64,000 nucleotides of DNA, taken from CAG-873 sp910578365 (GTDB lineage Bacteria > Bacteroidota > Bacteroidia > Bacteroidales > Muribaculaceae). Below the pieces are notes generated by a model, which was given only the letters and a program-made list of their open reading frames with translations, did not search any database and was not told the origin of the DNA. The first letter of the stretch is position 1. Each line of letters starts with the position of its first letter. A program made the position numbers and the translations under genes. The DNA lies in contig OX620685.1 of assembly GCA_951635545.1 (NCBI GenBank), positions 806,001 through 870,000 on the forward strand, read 5' to 3'. Shown here piece after piece: positions 38,036-47,536 of this stretch.

Positions 38036-39189
38036 ACGCGAGTTCGGGATAAGGAACACCATAAAAAAGTTGAATCGGCAGCTTAAAAAAGTTGCCGATT
38101 CTCTTGGTAATATTACTGATATTTAGTAATTTAGAGGTACTAAACAATAAATACTGTATCATGATTACCGAAAGTAAAGTTACTGAAATTTTTTGTATTG
38201 CAGATGATTTCTGCAAAGAATTTGAGGGTGAGATGGCAAAAAATGCACTTCCGTCCACAACTGACACTCCAAAACGGAAAAGAAAGCGCATGATGTCGGA
38301 TGCCGAGGTCATCACGATTCTGATCTGTTTCCACTTCAATTCGTACCGAAACTTCAAGCACTATTATCTGGGATGTGTGCGCATTCACTGGAAGCATCTG
38401 TTTCCGCAGACATTCTCCTACAACCGCTTCGTGGAGGTCATGCCCCGATGTTTTGTGGCTATGACCATGTTCCTGCGACTTGCATGTTTCGGAGAGTGCA
38501 CGGGAATAAGTTTTGTGGACAGCACCTGCATTCCGGTCATTCATAACAAGCGCCAGTTCAACATGAAAGTCTTCAAGGATATCGCGGCCAAGGGTAAGAG
38601 TACGATGGGATGGTATGTAGGCTTCAAGCTGCATCTGCTATGTAACGAAAAAGGGGAACTGATCAACTTCGTATTGACACGTGCCAATGTGGACGACCGC
38701 AATGAGGCAGTCATCGACACACTGACTGACAGGGTATTTGGAAAACTATACGCTGACAAGGGATATATATCGCAGTCTCTTTTCGGGCATCTTTGGGATG
38801 ATGGCATACATATTGTGACAGGTCTTCGCTCGAACATGAAACAGCGTCTCATGCCGTTCTATGACAGGATGATGCTTCGTAAAAGGAGCATCATCGAATC
38901 CATAAACGACATGCTGAAGAATGTGGCGCAGCTCGTCCACTCCCGCCATCGTAGTGTACACAACTTCCTCATGAACCTGCTTGCGGCAATGGGGGCGTAT
39001 TGTTTCTTCGCCACAAAGCCGGAAGTGAACTTCGACTTTGAGGTACCCGAGTCAAACGGGCAGCTTGTCCTCTGGGATTAACAACACCAAACTGTACAAA
39101 TAAATCAGGCGACCTTGAAAGGCCGCCCAATACTCTATGTTGTCTTTTGCTTGGTTGAAAATCATAAAGTTCTTATCCCGAACTCGCGT
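38036..39189 (+). mobile_element. IS982 family element, copy A (1154 bp)
   Basis: The perfect terminal inverted repeat ACGCGAGTTCGGGATAAG is followed at both ends by a diverging base. A 5-bp target duplication tatga is present at 38031-38035 and 39190-39194. It splits the degenerate integrase. An inverted identical copy lies at 42400. Confidence 0.95.
38161..39081 (+). CDS. IS982 transposase, copy A
   Basis: The start is set at MITESKVTEIFCIADDFCKE (38161); an upstream in-frame extension covers the terminal region. The 306 residues show the IS982 DDE pattern: GISFVDSTCIPV, KGKSTMGWYVGFKLHL, LYADKGYIS and RSIIESINDMLKN. Identical to copy B. Confidence 0.92.
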   Translation: MITESKVTEIFCIADDFCKEFEGEMAKNALPSTTDTPKRKRKRMMSDAEVITILICFHFNSYRNFKHYYLGCVRIHWKHLFPQTFSYNRFVEVMPRCFVAMTMFLRLACFGECTGISFVDSTCIPVIHNKRQFNMKVFKDIAAKGKSTMGWYVGFKLHLLCNEKGELINFVLTRANVDDRNEAVIDTLTDRVFGKLYADKGYISQSLFGHLWDDGIHIVTGLRSNMKQRLMPFYDRMMLRKRSIIESINDMLKNVAQLVHSRHRSVHNFLMNLLAAMGAYCFFATKPEVNFDFEVPESNGQLVLWD

Positions 39190-39519
39190 TATGATATTCT
39201 TTGATTGCCTTTGCAAGTGGAACATCCGGCAAAGAAGTCTCTATCTCTACTTCTTTCTCCGAAGCGGTCAGCTCATCCATTCTGCGATGTTGAATCTCCA
39301 TCGCCTTTTGCATCACAGCCTTGTTCTCAGCTTTCGCTTTACGGCTTGTCTCGGGTAACAAATACAACCTCAGGCTTTCGCGGATACGTTTTCTGTTACT
39401 GTAATAGTCAAGATAGAGGGACTTACGTCCTCCGTCTATCTCTTTGTATTTCAGGTTTACTCTTGCCTTGGTGGGATTCATGAGAATTATATTTGTTACT
39501 CTATGGTCATTTTAGAGAT

Positions 39520-39552
39520 GCAAAATTACAAAATATTTTCAAAAGTAACAAA
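39520..39552 (-). promoter_or_regulatory. promoter of the tandem integrase genes
   Basis: On the minus strand, TTTG (39552-39549), 20 bp, then TAATTTTGC (39528-39520) make a good Bacteroidetes -33/-7 pair, about 40 bp upstream of the degenerate integrase start. Confidence 0.6.
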
Positions 39553-39600
39553 CAAGTAGCAATTAAAGTAACAAAATTAACCTGCCAGTAGGGAACAAAG

Positions 39601-41135
39601 CACGGCTCTTTCATTTAAGATTTCGTCTCATTCTCGACAAATGTGTTGTTTTATAGCGAGAGCAGTACGGACGGAGAGAGACTTTAACCTCTGATTTTCA
39701 AGAGAATAAGTACAATAAAAATTTGGTCAAGTGACAGATTTTTAGTAACTTTATAGGTGATAATCAAAGAGTTACGCTAAAAATGAAGCCACTTGACCAA
39801 GTCTGTTCGACTGACGCCTATGCGCCTGATCATACCGCAAAAGTACACAATAAATTTGACACAAGGCGCAGTATCATGGAAGAGCTTCGAGCATTTGCCT
39901 CATCCGTGCCGGATTTCCGTAGATTGGACAAAGGCAATTTCCGTCACAGCCTCAACGATATCATCATGCTGATGATACTCGGACGTATGGCCGGATGCAT
40001 CGGACGAGCCGAGATATTGGAGTTCGGCAGATACAACCTCAACAAATTACACAAAATGGGCATGTTGAGGAACGGCGTACCATCTGAGGCCACGCTTTGC
40101 CGTGTGGAGAACGGCATCAACGATATGGATATGGCCGACAGGATGCAGCAGTTCGCAGACATATTCCTTGAAAGACTGACCTGCGCCAGCCGCATCATTG
40201 AAATAATCTGCATTGACGGCAAAGCCGAGCGCGGCACCGTTCAGGAAAACGGGCGTAGCCCGGATATCGTCTCTGCCTATTCGTTCAGCACCGGCATAAC
40301 AATCGCCACCGAAGCCTGTCAGGAAAAGAGCAACGAGATAAAGGCCGTACCGATACTTCTTGATAAAATAGATGTCGCAGGAAAGATTGTCACAGCCGAC
40401 GCCATGTCTATGCAGAAGGACATTGTCGAGAAAATCAGAAAGAAAGGGGGTGACTTTCTGATAGAACTCAAAGCCAACCAGCCGTCATTGCGATACGGCA
40501 TTGAGGACAGGCTAGTGGAACACACACCGGTATATTCTTACACCGAAGGTCCCGAACTGGCCCACGGCAGGATAGAGACGAGAACCTACCGCGTATATGA
40601 CGGACTGGACATTATCGCCGACAAAGAGAAGTGGGGCGGAAACATGACCATCATAGAGTATGAATCATCTACAGTCAAAAAGTCAACAGGGATGCGCACT
40701 TCGGAAAAACGCCTGTATGTCAGCAGTATGCCTACGAAGACTCCGAAGCTCGGAATCATCGTGCGCAACCACTGGTCGATAGAAAGCATGCACTGGGGCC
40801 TGGACTACAATCTCCAGCAGGACAATATAAAACGTAAGTCGACAAGAGCCGCCCGAAACCTCGACACCATACAGAGAATAGTTTACTCGGTGTTCTCAAT
40901 ATGGAAAGGACTTCGCAAAAAACGATCGGATAAGAATAAAGGCATAGCCGAACTGATGAGACATATCTCAATGAGCTTTACTCGGCTGATGCGATTTTTA
41001 AGCCAAAAATGAAAAAAATAAGATTTTGACACCAGAATAACTCGTTGACAGACAGACACAGAATATTGCCCGATTCACAATGAACCGGGTAGGGGAAGTC
41101 ATGCTTTTTATTTTAGTTTAAATGAAAGAGCCGTG
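39601..41135 (+). mobile_element. ISAs1 family element, copy A (1535 bp)
   Basis: The ends are CACGGCTCTTTCATTTAA and its inverse. The 9-bp target duplication ggaacaaag is present at 39592-39600 and 41136-41144. The inverted identical copy is at 50611. It lies between the integrase promoter and the traK remnant. Confidence 0.95.
39783..41012 (+). CDS. ISAs1 family transposase, copy A
   Basis: A 409-residue H-repeat/ISAs1-type DDE transposase: IEIICIDGKAERGTVQ with the first Asp, KIVTADAMSMQKDIVEKI with the second, and RNHWSIESMHWGLDY with the Glu. Full length; identical to copy B. Confidence 0.92.
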   Translation: MKPLDQVCSTDAYAPDHTAKVHNKFDTRRSIMEELRAFASSVPDFRRLDKGNFRHSLNDIIMLMILGRMAGCIGRAEILEFGRYNLNKLHKMGMLRNGVPSEATLCRVENGINDMDMADRMQQFADIFLERLTCASRIIEIICIDGKAERGTVQENGRSPDIVSAYSFSTGITIATEACQEKSNEIKAVPILLDKIDVAGKIVTADAMSMQKDIVEKIRKKGGDFLIELKANQPSLRYGIEDRLVEHTPVYSYTEGPELAHGRIETRTYRVYDGLDIIADKEKWGGNMTIIEYESSTVKKSTGMRTSEKRLYVSSMPTKTPKLGIIVRNHWSIESMHWGLDYNLQQDNIKRKSTRAARNLDTIQRIVYSVFSIWKGLRKKRSDKNKGIAELMRHISMSFTRLMRFLSQK

Positions 41136-41220
41136 GGAACAAAGGAATCAAATCATAAATCTTAATCAAGCCTAAATATCCTATAATTAGAGTATCTACA
41201 TTCTTATTTATTCCTATTAC

Positions 41221-41484
41221 TTACACGATGTGAAGATAGTAAACATATTGGTGGAACAGTTGGATATGCGCGCGAGCTTCCATTGTGAAGTTCGCTTCGA
41301 GCTGGGCCCGCTGCGCGAGAAAAGGGATGTCGCCGTCAAGGACATATATCTGCTGGCGCTCCTCGCTGACAAGCGACACGCACCTCCATACGGTGAAGCC
41401 GCATATCAGGACACAGCCCGCGACGGTCGCCATGACCGTCATAAGCGCGAGCCGCGTTTTCTGTTCAAGTGATTTGATAAGCAT
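41221..41484 (-). pseudogene. traK: conjugal transfer protein TraK, C-terminally truncated
   Basis: The first about 77 residues (MLIKSLEQKTRLALMTVMAT, membrane helix, then DGDIPFLAQRAQLEANFTME) match the N-terminus of Bacteroides conjugative-transposon TraK, normally about 207 residues. The frame ends with unrelated codons and a stop near 41221, so about two thirds of the gene is missing. It lies directly after traJ, the standard gene order. Confidence 0.8.
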
Positions 41485-42399
41485 ACTGTATAAGGTGTTA
41501 TTTTGCTAATGATTTCACGCCTTTCGCTCCAAGTCCGACAGTGGTGCCGACAGCCGATCCTGCTACGGAACCGGCCATAGTAGCCGCGCCCATAGCCACC
41601 GACCCTGCCGGGGATGCCGCGCCGCTGCTTATGCCGCCGGGAATGAGCCATGAGGCAACCTCCGGAACAAAGCGGATTATATACGCTCCCACGAGCATAC
41701 CCATCGCGTACATACAGTTGGAGCCTATGCCCTGCAAGCCGAGCGCGCCTATCTGCTCCCACGAGTTGACCGTTCCGTGCAGGAGGTGGTTGTATGCCAC
41801 CAGATCCTCCTGAAGATTATACATAAGGATGAAGTCGATATAGTAAAGGCACATATAGGTCACGAACCCCCACAGCGTCAGGGAGAGGAACTTCGACATC
41901 CACTGGCTCCACGCCGAGTTCCAAGGCGGGGCCAGCGACAGGGCGAACATTATCGGGCAGAAAACTATCATTATCGCTATGAATATCCTCTGCGCCACGA
42001 GTATGCCGTAATAGGACATCTGGAAGATCAGCTCCCCGACAAAGCGTATCACGTCGTTAATCCATTCGCTTACCTTTGTTTCGGCGGCCACCGCCGCGCG
42101 CTGGGCGTAGTTGTTGATTGTTGTTCCGAGATTCTCCACATTGTATATCAGCTTGTCCCACCAGTTGGCGTCCTCGCCGATTTCGGCTATCTGCTTGGCG
42201 GTTGATATGGAATCCTGCACGGCACGCAGCCTTTCAAGGTATTCGCCCTGCTTCTGCGCCACTTTCAGCTCCAGGGCCGCCACTTCCCTGTTTTTCGCCA
42301 TAGCCATAGCCTTTGTGGTGGATTCCAAAGACTTGCCCGGCACCTGCAAGGCAGAGCATATCCATGAGGAAGAGGATATGCACATTGAAATACCTATTA

Positions 42400-43553
42400 A
42401 CGCGAGTTCGGGATAAGAACTTTATGATTTTCAACCAAGCAAAAGACAACATAGAGTATTGGGCGGCCTTTCAAGGTCGCCTGATTTATTTGTACAGTTT
42501 GGTGTTGTTAATCCCAGAGGACAAGCTGCCCGTTTGACTCGGGTACCTCAAAGTCGAAGTTCACTTCCGGCTTTGTGGCGAAGAAACAATACGCCCCCAT
42601 TGCCGCAAGCAGGTTCATGAGGAAGTTGTGTACACTACGATGGCGGGAGTGGACGAGCTGCGCCACATTCTTCAGCATGTCGTTTATGGATTCGATGATG
42701 CTCCTTTTACGAAGCATCATCCTGTCATAGAACGGCATGAGACGCTGTTTCATGTTCGAGCGAAGACCTGTCACAATATGTATGCCATCATCCCAAAGAT
42801 GCCCGAAAAGAGACTGCGATATATATCCCTTGTCAGCGTATAGTTTTCCAAATACCCTGTCAGTCAGTGTGTCGATGACTGCCTCATTGCGGTCGTCCAC
42901 ATTGGCACGTGTCAATACGAAGTTGATCAGTTCCCCTTTTTCGTTACATAGCAGATGCAGCTTGAAGCCTACATACCATCCCATCGTACTCTTACCCTTG
43001 GCCGCGATATCCTTGAAGACTTTCATGTTGAACTGGCGCTTGTTATGAATGACCGGAATGCAGGTGCTGTCCACAAAACTTATTCCCGTGCACTCTCCGA
43101 AACATGCAAGTCGCAGGAACATGGTCATAGCCACAAAACATCGGGGCATGACCTCCACGAAGCGGTTGTAGGAGAATGTCTGCGGAAACAGATGCTTCCA
43201 GTGAATGCGCACACATCCCAGATAATAGTGCTTGAAGTTTCGGTACGAATTGAAGTGGAAACAGATCAGAATCGTGATGACCTCGGCATCCGACATCATG
43301 CGCTTTCTTTTCCGTTTTGGAGTGTCAGTTGTGGACGGAAGTGCATTTTTTGCCATCTCACCCTCAAATTCTTTGCAGAAATCATCTGCAATACAAAAAA
43401 TTTCAGTAACTTTACTTTCGGTAATCATGATACAGTATTTATTGTTTAGTACCTCTAAATTACTAAATATCAGTAATATTACCAAGAGAATCGGCAACTT
43501 TTTTAAGCTGCCGATTCAACTTTTTTATGGTGTTCCTTATCCCGAACTCGCGT
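42400..43553 (-). mobile_element. IS982 family element, copy B (1154 bp)
   Basis: Same ends and length as copy A but inverted. The target duplication tatta is at 42395-42399 and 43554-43558. It splits traJ. Confidence 0.95.
42508..43428 (-). CDS. IS982 transposase, copy B
   Basis: 306 residues, identical to copy A, with the start set at MITESKVTEIFCIADD. DDE motifs are intact. Oriented along traJ. Confidence 0.92.
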   Translation of the reverse strand: MITESKVTEIFCIADDFCKEFEGEMAKNALPSTTDTPKRKRKRMMSDAEVITILICFHFNSYRNFKHYYLGCVRIHWKHLFPQTFSYNRFVEVMPRCFVAMTMFLRLACFGECTGISFVDSTCIPVIHNKRQFNMKVFKDIAAKGKSTMGWYVGFKLHLLCNEKGELINFVLTRANVDDRNEAVIDTLTDRVFGKLYADKGYISQSLFGHLWDDGIHIVTGLRSNMKQRLMPFYDRMMLRKRSIIESINDMLKNVAQLVHSRHRSVHNFLMNLLAAMGAYCFFATKPEVNFDFEVPESNGQLVLWD

Positions 43554-43835
43554 TATTATCCTGAGCAGCTTCATCACGTCCATGCCGCGCCGTCCGAGCA
43601 TCATCATCCAGCACTCGTAGGAGCCGACGCACAGCGCGAGAAGAAGGCCGAGGACACGGGCGAAGCCGATGGTGTTGCCGAGAATCGCCACATTCGGAAA
43701 AGCCTCCATCGCCACAAGTAGCCTGTCAAGGCTCTCGTCGATGGCCGGAAGCCCCATAGTGCATAATATTGAAAGTAAAGTCATAATCTTGTATTTGTAG
43801 GATTATTGTTTCATCGTCATTATCATTTCCGGCCA

Positions 43836-44525
43836 TCAGTAATGTGTTGCGGCCACCGCCGCAAGCCTCGCCGTGCGGCTCACAAGCTCGCCCATAGCGG
43901 TCTTTGCCTCTTCGTATGCCTGCTGACGCTTCGCGTTCTCCAATCCATATCCCACCCCCTGTTTATGTATGTAGGCTATGTTGGCGCATATTACCTCGTT
44001 CTGCCTCGAAAGCTCGTCAACCTGGTACTTCATCTTACCCTTGCTCTTGTTTAGGCAGTAGAGCAATCCGTCGGCGATGCAGTCCTGCATACGGCTGAAC
44101 TCATCTTTGTATATGGAATAGGTGACATCTATCGCACGGTCAGCCTCGCGTGCCAGCTCCTCCTTGTAGAGAGATTCGACATGGGCGCGTTCCTTCTCGA
44201 CCTTGGCGAGCTTCTGCCGCTGGGTTTCCTCGGCCGTGACGCGCACGGGCATTATACGCTTGACATTGGATTTCTCCTCCTTGAACCTCACCCGGTAGCC
44301 GGATTTGAAGCCGGCCCATTTCCAGTACATCTCCGCTCCGGAATAATTCTTGTGCAGGAAATAATAGTACCAGTCGGGGGCGAACCACCACGGGCCTTTC
44401 TCCATCGAGAGCCATTGCTTCTCTTTCTGGTCATCATGGATTGAGGGTGTCTTGGCCGATATTGCTTCCGGGATTGCCGCGATGAGCAGGGCGAGCGATA
44501 ATGCGGTGATAGTTCTGAATTTCAT
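43836..44525 (-). CDS. conjugative-transposon protein, DUF5045-like
   Basis: A 229-residue exported protein. MKFRTITALSLALLIAAIPE followed by AISAK is a clear signal peptide. The mature part has GPWWFAPDWYYYFLHKNYSG and a long charged helical region (ETQRQKLAKVEKERAHVESL), with Cys pairs later. Its place directly before traJ matches small DUF5045-type proteins of Bacteroides conjugative transposons. The family number is from memory and less certain than the conjugation link. IS21 copy B sits 20 bp upstream, cutting it off from other tra genes. Confidence 0.6.
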   Translation of the reverse strand: MKFRTITALSLALLIAAIPEAISAKTPSIHDDQKEKQWLSMEKGPWWFAPDWYYYFLHKNYSGAEMYWKWAGFKSGYRVRFKEEKSNVKRIMPVRVTAEETQRQKLAKVEKERAHVESLYKEELAREADRAIDVTYSIYKDEFSRMQDCIADGLLYCLNKSKGKMKYQVDELSRQNEVICANIAYIHKQGVGYGLENAKRQQAYEEAKTAMGELVSRTARLAAVAATHY

Positions 44526-44545
44526 GATCGGTATATGTTTATTGG

Positions 44546-46304
44546 TGGAAAACCCAGGCTCGGATGACCCCTTAGACCAGGTTGAATTGACCCCTTAAGC
44601 CAAAATATCACTGACCCCTTTGCCCAAAATAAAAATGACCCCTGTCGACGTAATGTCAGCAGGGGATTTTATATGTATCTTTGGTTTCCGTTTTGGCCGA
44701 CGGGGGATATAATTCAAAGAAAACATGAACACAAAATTAAAGAATATTCTCTTATGTCACGCATCAGGGATGGGCATAAAATGCGTCAGTAGTGCCTTTG
44801 ACATATCCCGGAACACGGTGCGCCGCTATGTGAGAATGTATCAGGACAGCGGTATACCCGCTGAGAAGCTGCCGTCGCTGAGTGATGCGCGGCTACAGGA
44901 ACTATTTGCCATACCCGGGGCGAGGGAACGTAAACCGTCGGAGCGGCAGGTCAGGCTTGAAGCCCTGTTGCCCGATTATGCGGCGCGACTTTCTCGAAAG
45001 GGCATGACGGTCAAGAAGTTGTATGAAGAGTATCATGCCGGCCATCCCGATGGCTATCTGAAGGCATCTTTCGGGATGAAACTCAGGCAGTTCATGCTGC
45101 AGACCAACGCCATCGGGCATGTGGAGCACCGCGCCGGCGACCAGATGTATATCGATTTTGCCGGAGACAGATTGGAAATAGTCGATGAGGCAACAGCCGG
45201 GATACGAAAGGTCGAGGTGTTTGTGGCGATACTTCCATGTAGCCACTACACATATTGCGAGGCAGTGTGGACGCAGAAGAAGGAAGATCTGATAAAGGCC
45301 TGCGAAAACGCCATCCGTTTCTACGGCGGCGCACCATGTGCGATTGTGCCTGACAACCTGAAATCTGCCGTCACGTGCAGTGGCCGCGACGAGCCGGTCA
45401 TAAATCCTGACTTCGAATCCTTTGCCGAGCATTACGGCTGCGCCGTGGTGCCTGCCCGTGTGCGGCATCCAAAGGACAAGGCCCTGGTGGAAAATGCAGT
45501 AAAACTGATGTATCGGTCCGTGTACGTAGACCTTGAAGGTCAGATTTTCCATAATCTGGAGTCGCTTAACGAAGCAATCCTCAGGTCTCTGGAGAAGTTC
45601 AACGCGCGTAATCTGACGCATCGAAAGGAATCACGCCGTCAGCTCTTTGAGGCTGTGGAGCGGGACAATCTCCGGCCATTGCCTGCGAACCGCTATCAGA
45701 TGAAACAGCGGGCTGTCGCGACAGTACAGCGTAACAGCTACATAACTCTGCACAAGCATCACTACAGTGTGCCTGTGCAATATGTAGGCAAACGTGTGGA
45801 ACTGGTCTACGACACTGACACGATCGACATCTTTCATGGCTTTACCCATGTGGCGACGCATCACCGCAACGATACTCCGTATGAATATACAACGAAACCG
45901 TCACACAATCTGCCCGGACGCAAGGGGAGCTGCGAGAGCGACATTGCGGAACTGCTTTCACGTGCGGCACAGATCGACAACATCGTATTGCACTATCTGC
46001 GGGCTGTCATCGAGGACAGGCGTTATCCGGAACTTGCCTTCAGAGTCTGCCGTGGCATCATGAAACTTGAGAAAAAGTATGGACAGGAACGGCTTGTGTC
46101 AGGATGCGCCGCGGCAATGGACGCACGCCTTTACAGTGTCAGCGACATGGTGGACATACTTGAGTCCGGAGCCGATGCGGATTATTTGCCGGGGGCTGAT
46201 GCCGACGGCAATGACCGTCAGACACCATCCCACCGGAACATACGCGGTAAAGAATATTTTGCCGCAAGCATAAAACTATCAGCCAACAACAACGAACAAC
46301 ATGG
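44546..46304 (+). mobile_element. IS21 family element, copy B, 3' end deleted
   Basis: The left end TGGAAAACCCAGGCTCGGAT and the repeated TGACCCCTTA motifs are present. The element stops at the last codons of istA, where an ISAs1-type element begins. istB and the right end are absent, so this copy cannot move by itself. Confidence 0.88.
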
Positions 46305-46320
46305 CAGGGCTGGCGCATGA
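44725..46320 (+). pseudogene. istA: IS21 transposase IstA, copy B, altered 3' end
   Basis: Residues 1-526 match copy A except for about eight substitutions (for example KCVSSAF for KGISSAF). The final residues are replaced by GRAGA read from the adjacent ISAs1-type end. The catalytic core is whole, but without istB the element is incomplete. It could still act in trans with the istB of copy A; that is inference. Confidence 0.85.
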
Positions 46321-47533
46321 GATTTAACTCAAATTCAGTCAAAAATTCACCTGATTATGTGAAATAAACTTTCAGATATTGCATATATTGCTGAAAATAG
46401 ATATATTAGAGGTATGCAAATAGAAATTTTCAGCAAAGTAAAAGACCCGCGCGACTTGGGCAAGGTTAAACATGAGCTCGAGGATGTGCTCCGAATGGCA
46501 CTCATCGGCGTGTTGTGTGATTGTGAGGACTGTGACGACATATCGGATATGGTTACAGACCGAGAGGAAGAATTCAAGGCAGCCGGATTGCTGAAACTCT
46601 GCAACGGTGTTCCATGCGGTGACACGATACTTCGTGTTGTAGAGTCTGTCAATCCCGCTCAGCTCCGAGCAAGTCTCGATTGCTGCCGAGGCCACATAAT
46701 CGAATCCCTGTGCGGCAATCAGGTCATCATTGACGGCAAGAAACTTCGGGGTGAAAATCCAAGGAGTCCCGGATGCCACGGACTATATATCCTCAATGCG
46801 TGGGTATCTGAAACAGAAATCTGCGTTGCCGAAAAGCCGGTGGATGACAAGACCAACGAACTTACGGTTCTTCCGTCAGTATTGTCCTCTTTATGGCTTA
46901 CAGGGGCTTTGGTTTCAATCGACGCAATGGGGACCCACCGTAATATCGCAGAACAGATCATACTCCAGGGCGGTGACTATCTGATGGCGCTTAAAGACAA
47001 TCAGCCGATACTCAAGGGCTTGACGGAAAGTATCTTTAGTAGCACTACTCCAATATCGGTATACACAACCGAGGAAAAGGGGCACGGAAGAGTTGAGAAG
47101 AGAACCTGTTCAATTATGGATACGACACTTTTGGAACAGGAGGGAATGTACGAGAAGTGGCCCGGTCTTAAACGTATCATAAAGATGGAGCGTGAGCGTA
47201 CTGAGAACGGTGCCCGCTCGCGTGAAACAATCTACTATCTCAGCAGCGTGGAGAAAGATGAGGCTTCTTACTATGCGATGCGTATTCGTGCGCACTGGGG
47301 TATCGAGAACAAACTGCACTGGCATCTCGACGTGACGTTTCGGGAAGATATGTGCCGCGTACGCGCCAAGAATGGCGCTGTCAATTTTTCAGCGATGCGC
47401 AAGTATGCATTGGAAATGCTTAAAAAGCAGAACGATAAACTCAGCCTTAAACGAAGACGCAAAAAATGTATGTGGAGCACTGAATATCTGTACAAAGTCT
47501 TTAAGGATAGTTAAATCTCATGCGTCAGCCCTG
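46305..47533 (+). mobile_element. second ISAs1-type element (1229 bp)
   Basis: Terminal inverted repeats CAGGGCTGgCGCATGAGATT and CAGGGCTGaCGCATGAGATT, about 25 bp with one mismatch. The flanks (acatgg and taaccg) do not repeat, so an adjacent deletion has removed istB and one target copy. Confidence 0.88.
46414..47514 (+). CDS. ISAs1 family transposase
   Basis: A 366-residue transposase of a different ISAs1 lineage from the copies at 39783 and 50734. N-terminal DUF4372-like segment FSKVKDPRDLGKVKHELEDV; catalytic QVIIDGKKLRGENP, ALVSIDAMGTHRNIAEQII and IRAHWGIENKLHWHLDVTF with Asp, Asp, Glu. It looks complete. Confidence 0.92.
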   Translation: MQIEIFSKVKDPRDLGKVKHELEDVLRMALIGVLCDCEDCDDISDMVTDREEEFKAAGLLKLCNGVPCGDTILRVVESVNPAQLRASLDCCRGHIIESLCGNQVIIDGKKLRGENPRSPGCHGLYILNAWVSETEICVAEKPVDDKTNELTVLPSVLSSLWLTGALVSIDAMGTHRNIAEQIILQGGDYLMALKDNQPILKGLTESIFSSTTPISVYTTEEKGHGRVEKRTCSIMDTTLLEQEGMYEKWPGLKRIIKMERERTENGARSRETIYYLSSVEKDEASYYAMRIRAHWGIENKLHWHLDVTFREDMCRVRAKNGAVNFSAMRKYALEMLKKQNDKLSLKRRRKKCMWSTEYLYKVFKDS

Positions 47534-47536
47534 TAA

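Larger units (their letters stand above)
37198..39481 (-). pseudogene. degenerate tyrosine recombinase, split by IS982
   Basis: The N-terminal piece (39481 down to 39190, MNPTKARVNLKYKEIDGGRK) and the C-terminal piece (38035 down to 37198) join in frame as EYHTFILGRGDKSTAG when IS982 and one target copy are removed, giving about 380 residues. The catalytic positions are altered: TGLIAYDIVNLKW lacks the first Arg, SLARNTFAFL lacks both expected His while keeping Arg, and MGISSKTAKSYL has Ile for His but keeps Tyr. So even before the insertion it was probably not a working recombinase. Confidence 0.85.
41498..43784 (-). pseudogene. traJ: conjugal transfer protein TraJ, split by IS982
   Basis: The N-terminal piece (43784 down to 43554, MTLLSILCTMGLPAIDESLD) and the C-terminal piece (42399 down to 41498) join in frame as LLRIIGISMCISSSSWIC after removal of IS982 and one target copy, giving about 375 residues. 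It is a polytopic membrane protein of the TraJ family (VGELIFQMSYYGILVAQRIF, APPWNSAWSQWMSKFLS), part of the mating channel. The Gly/Ala-rich C-terminus is typical. Now inactivated. Confidence 0.9.
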
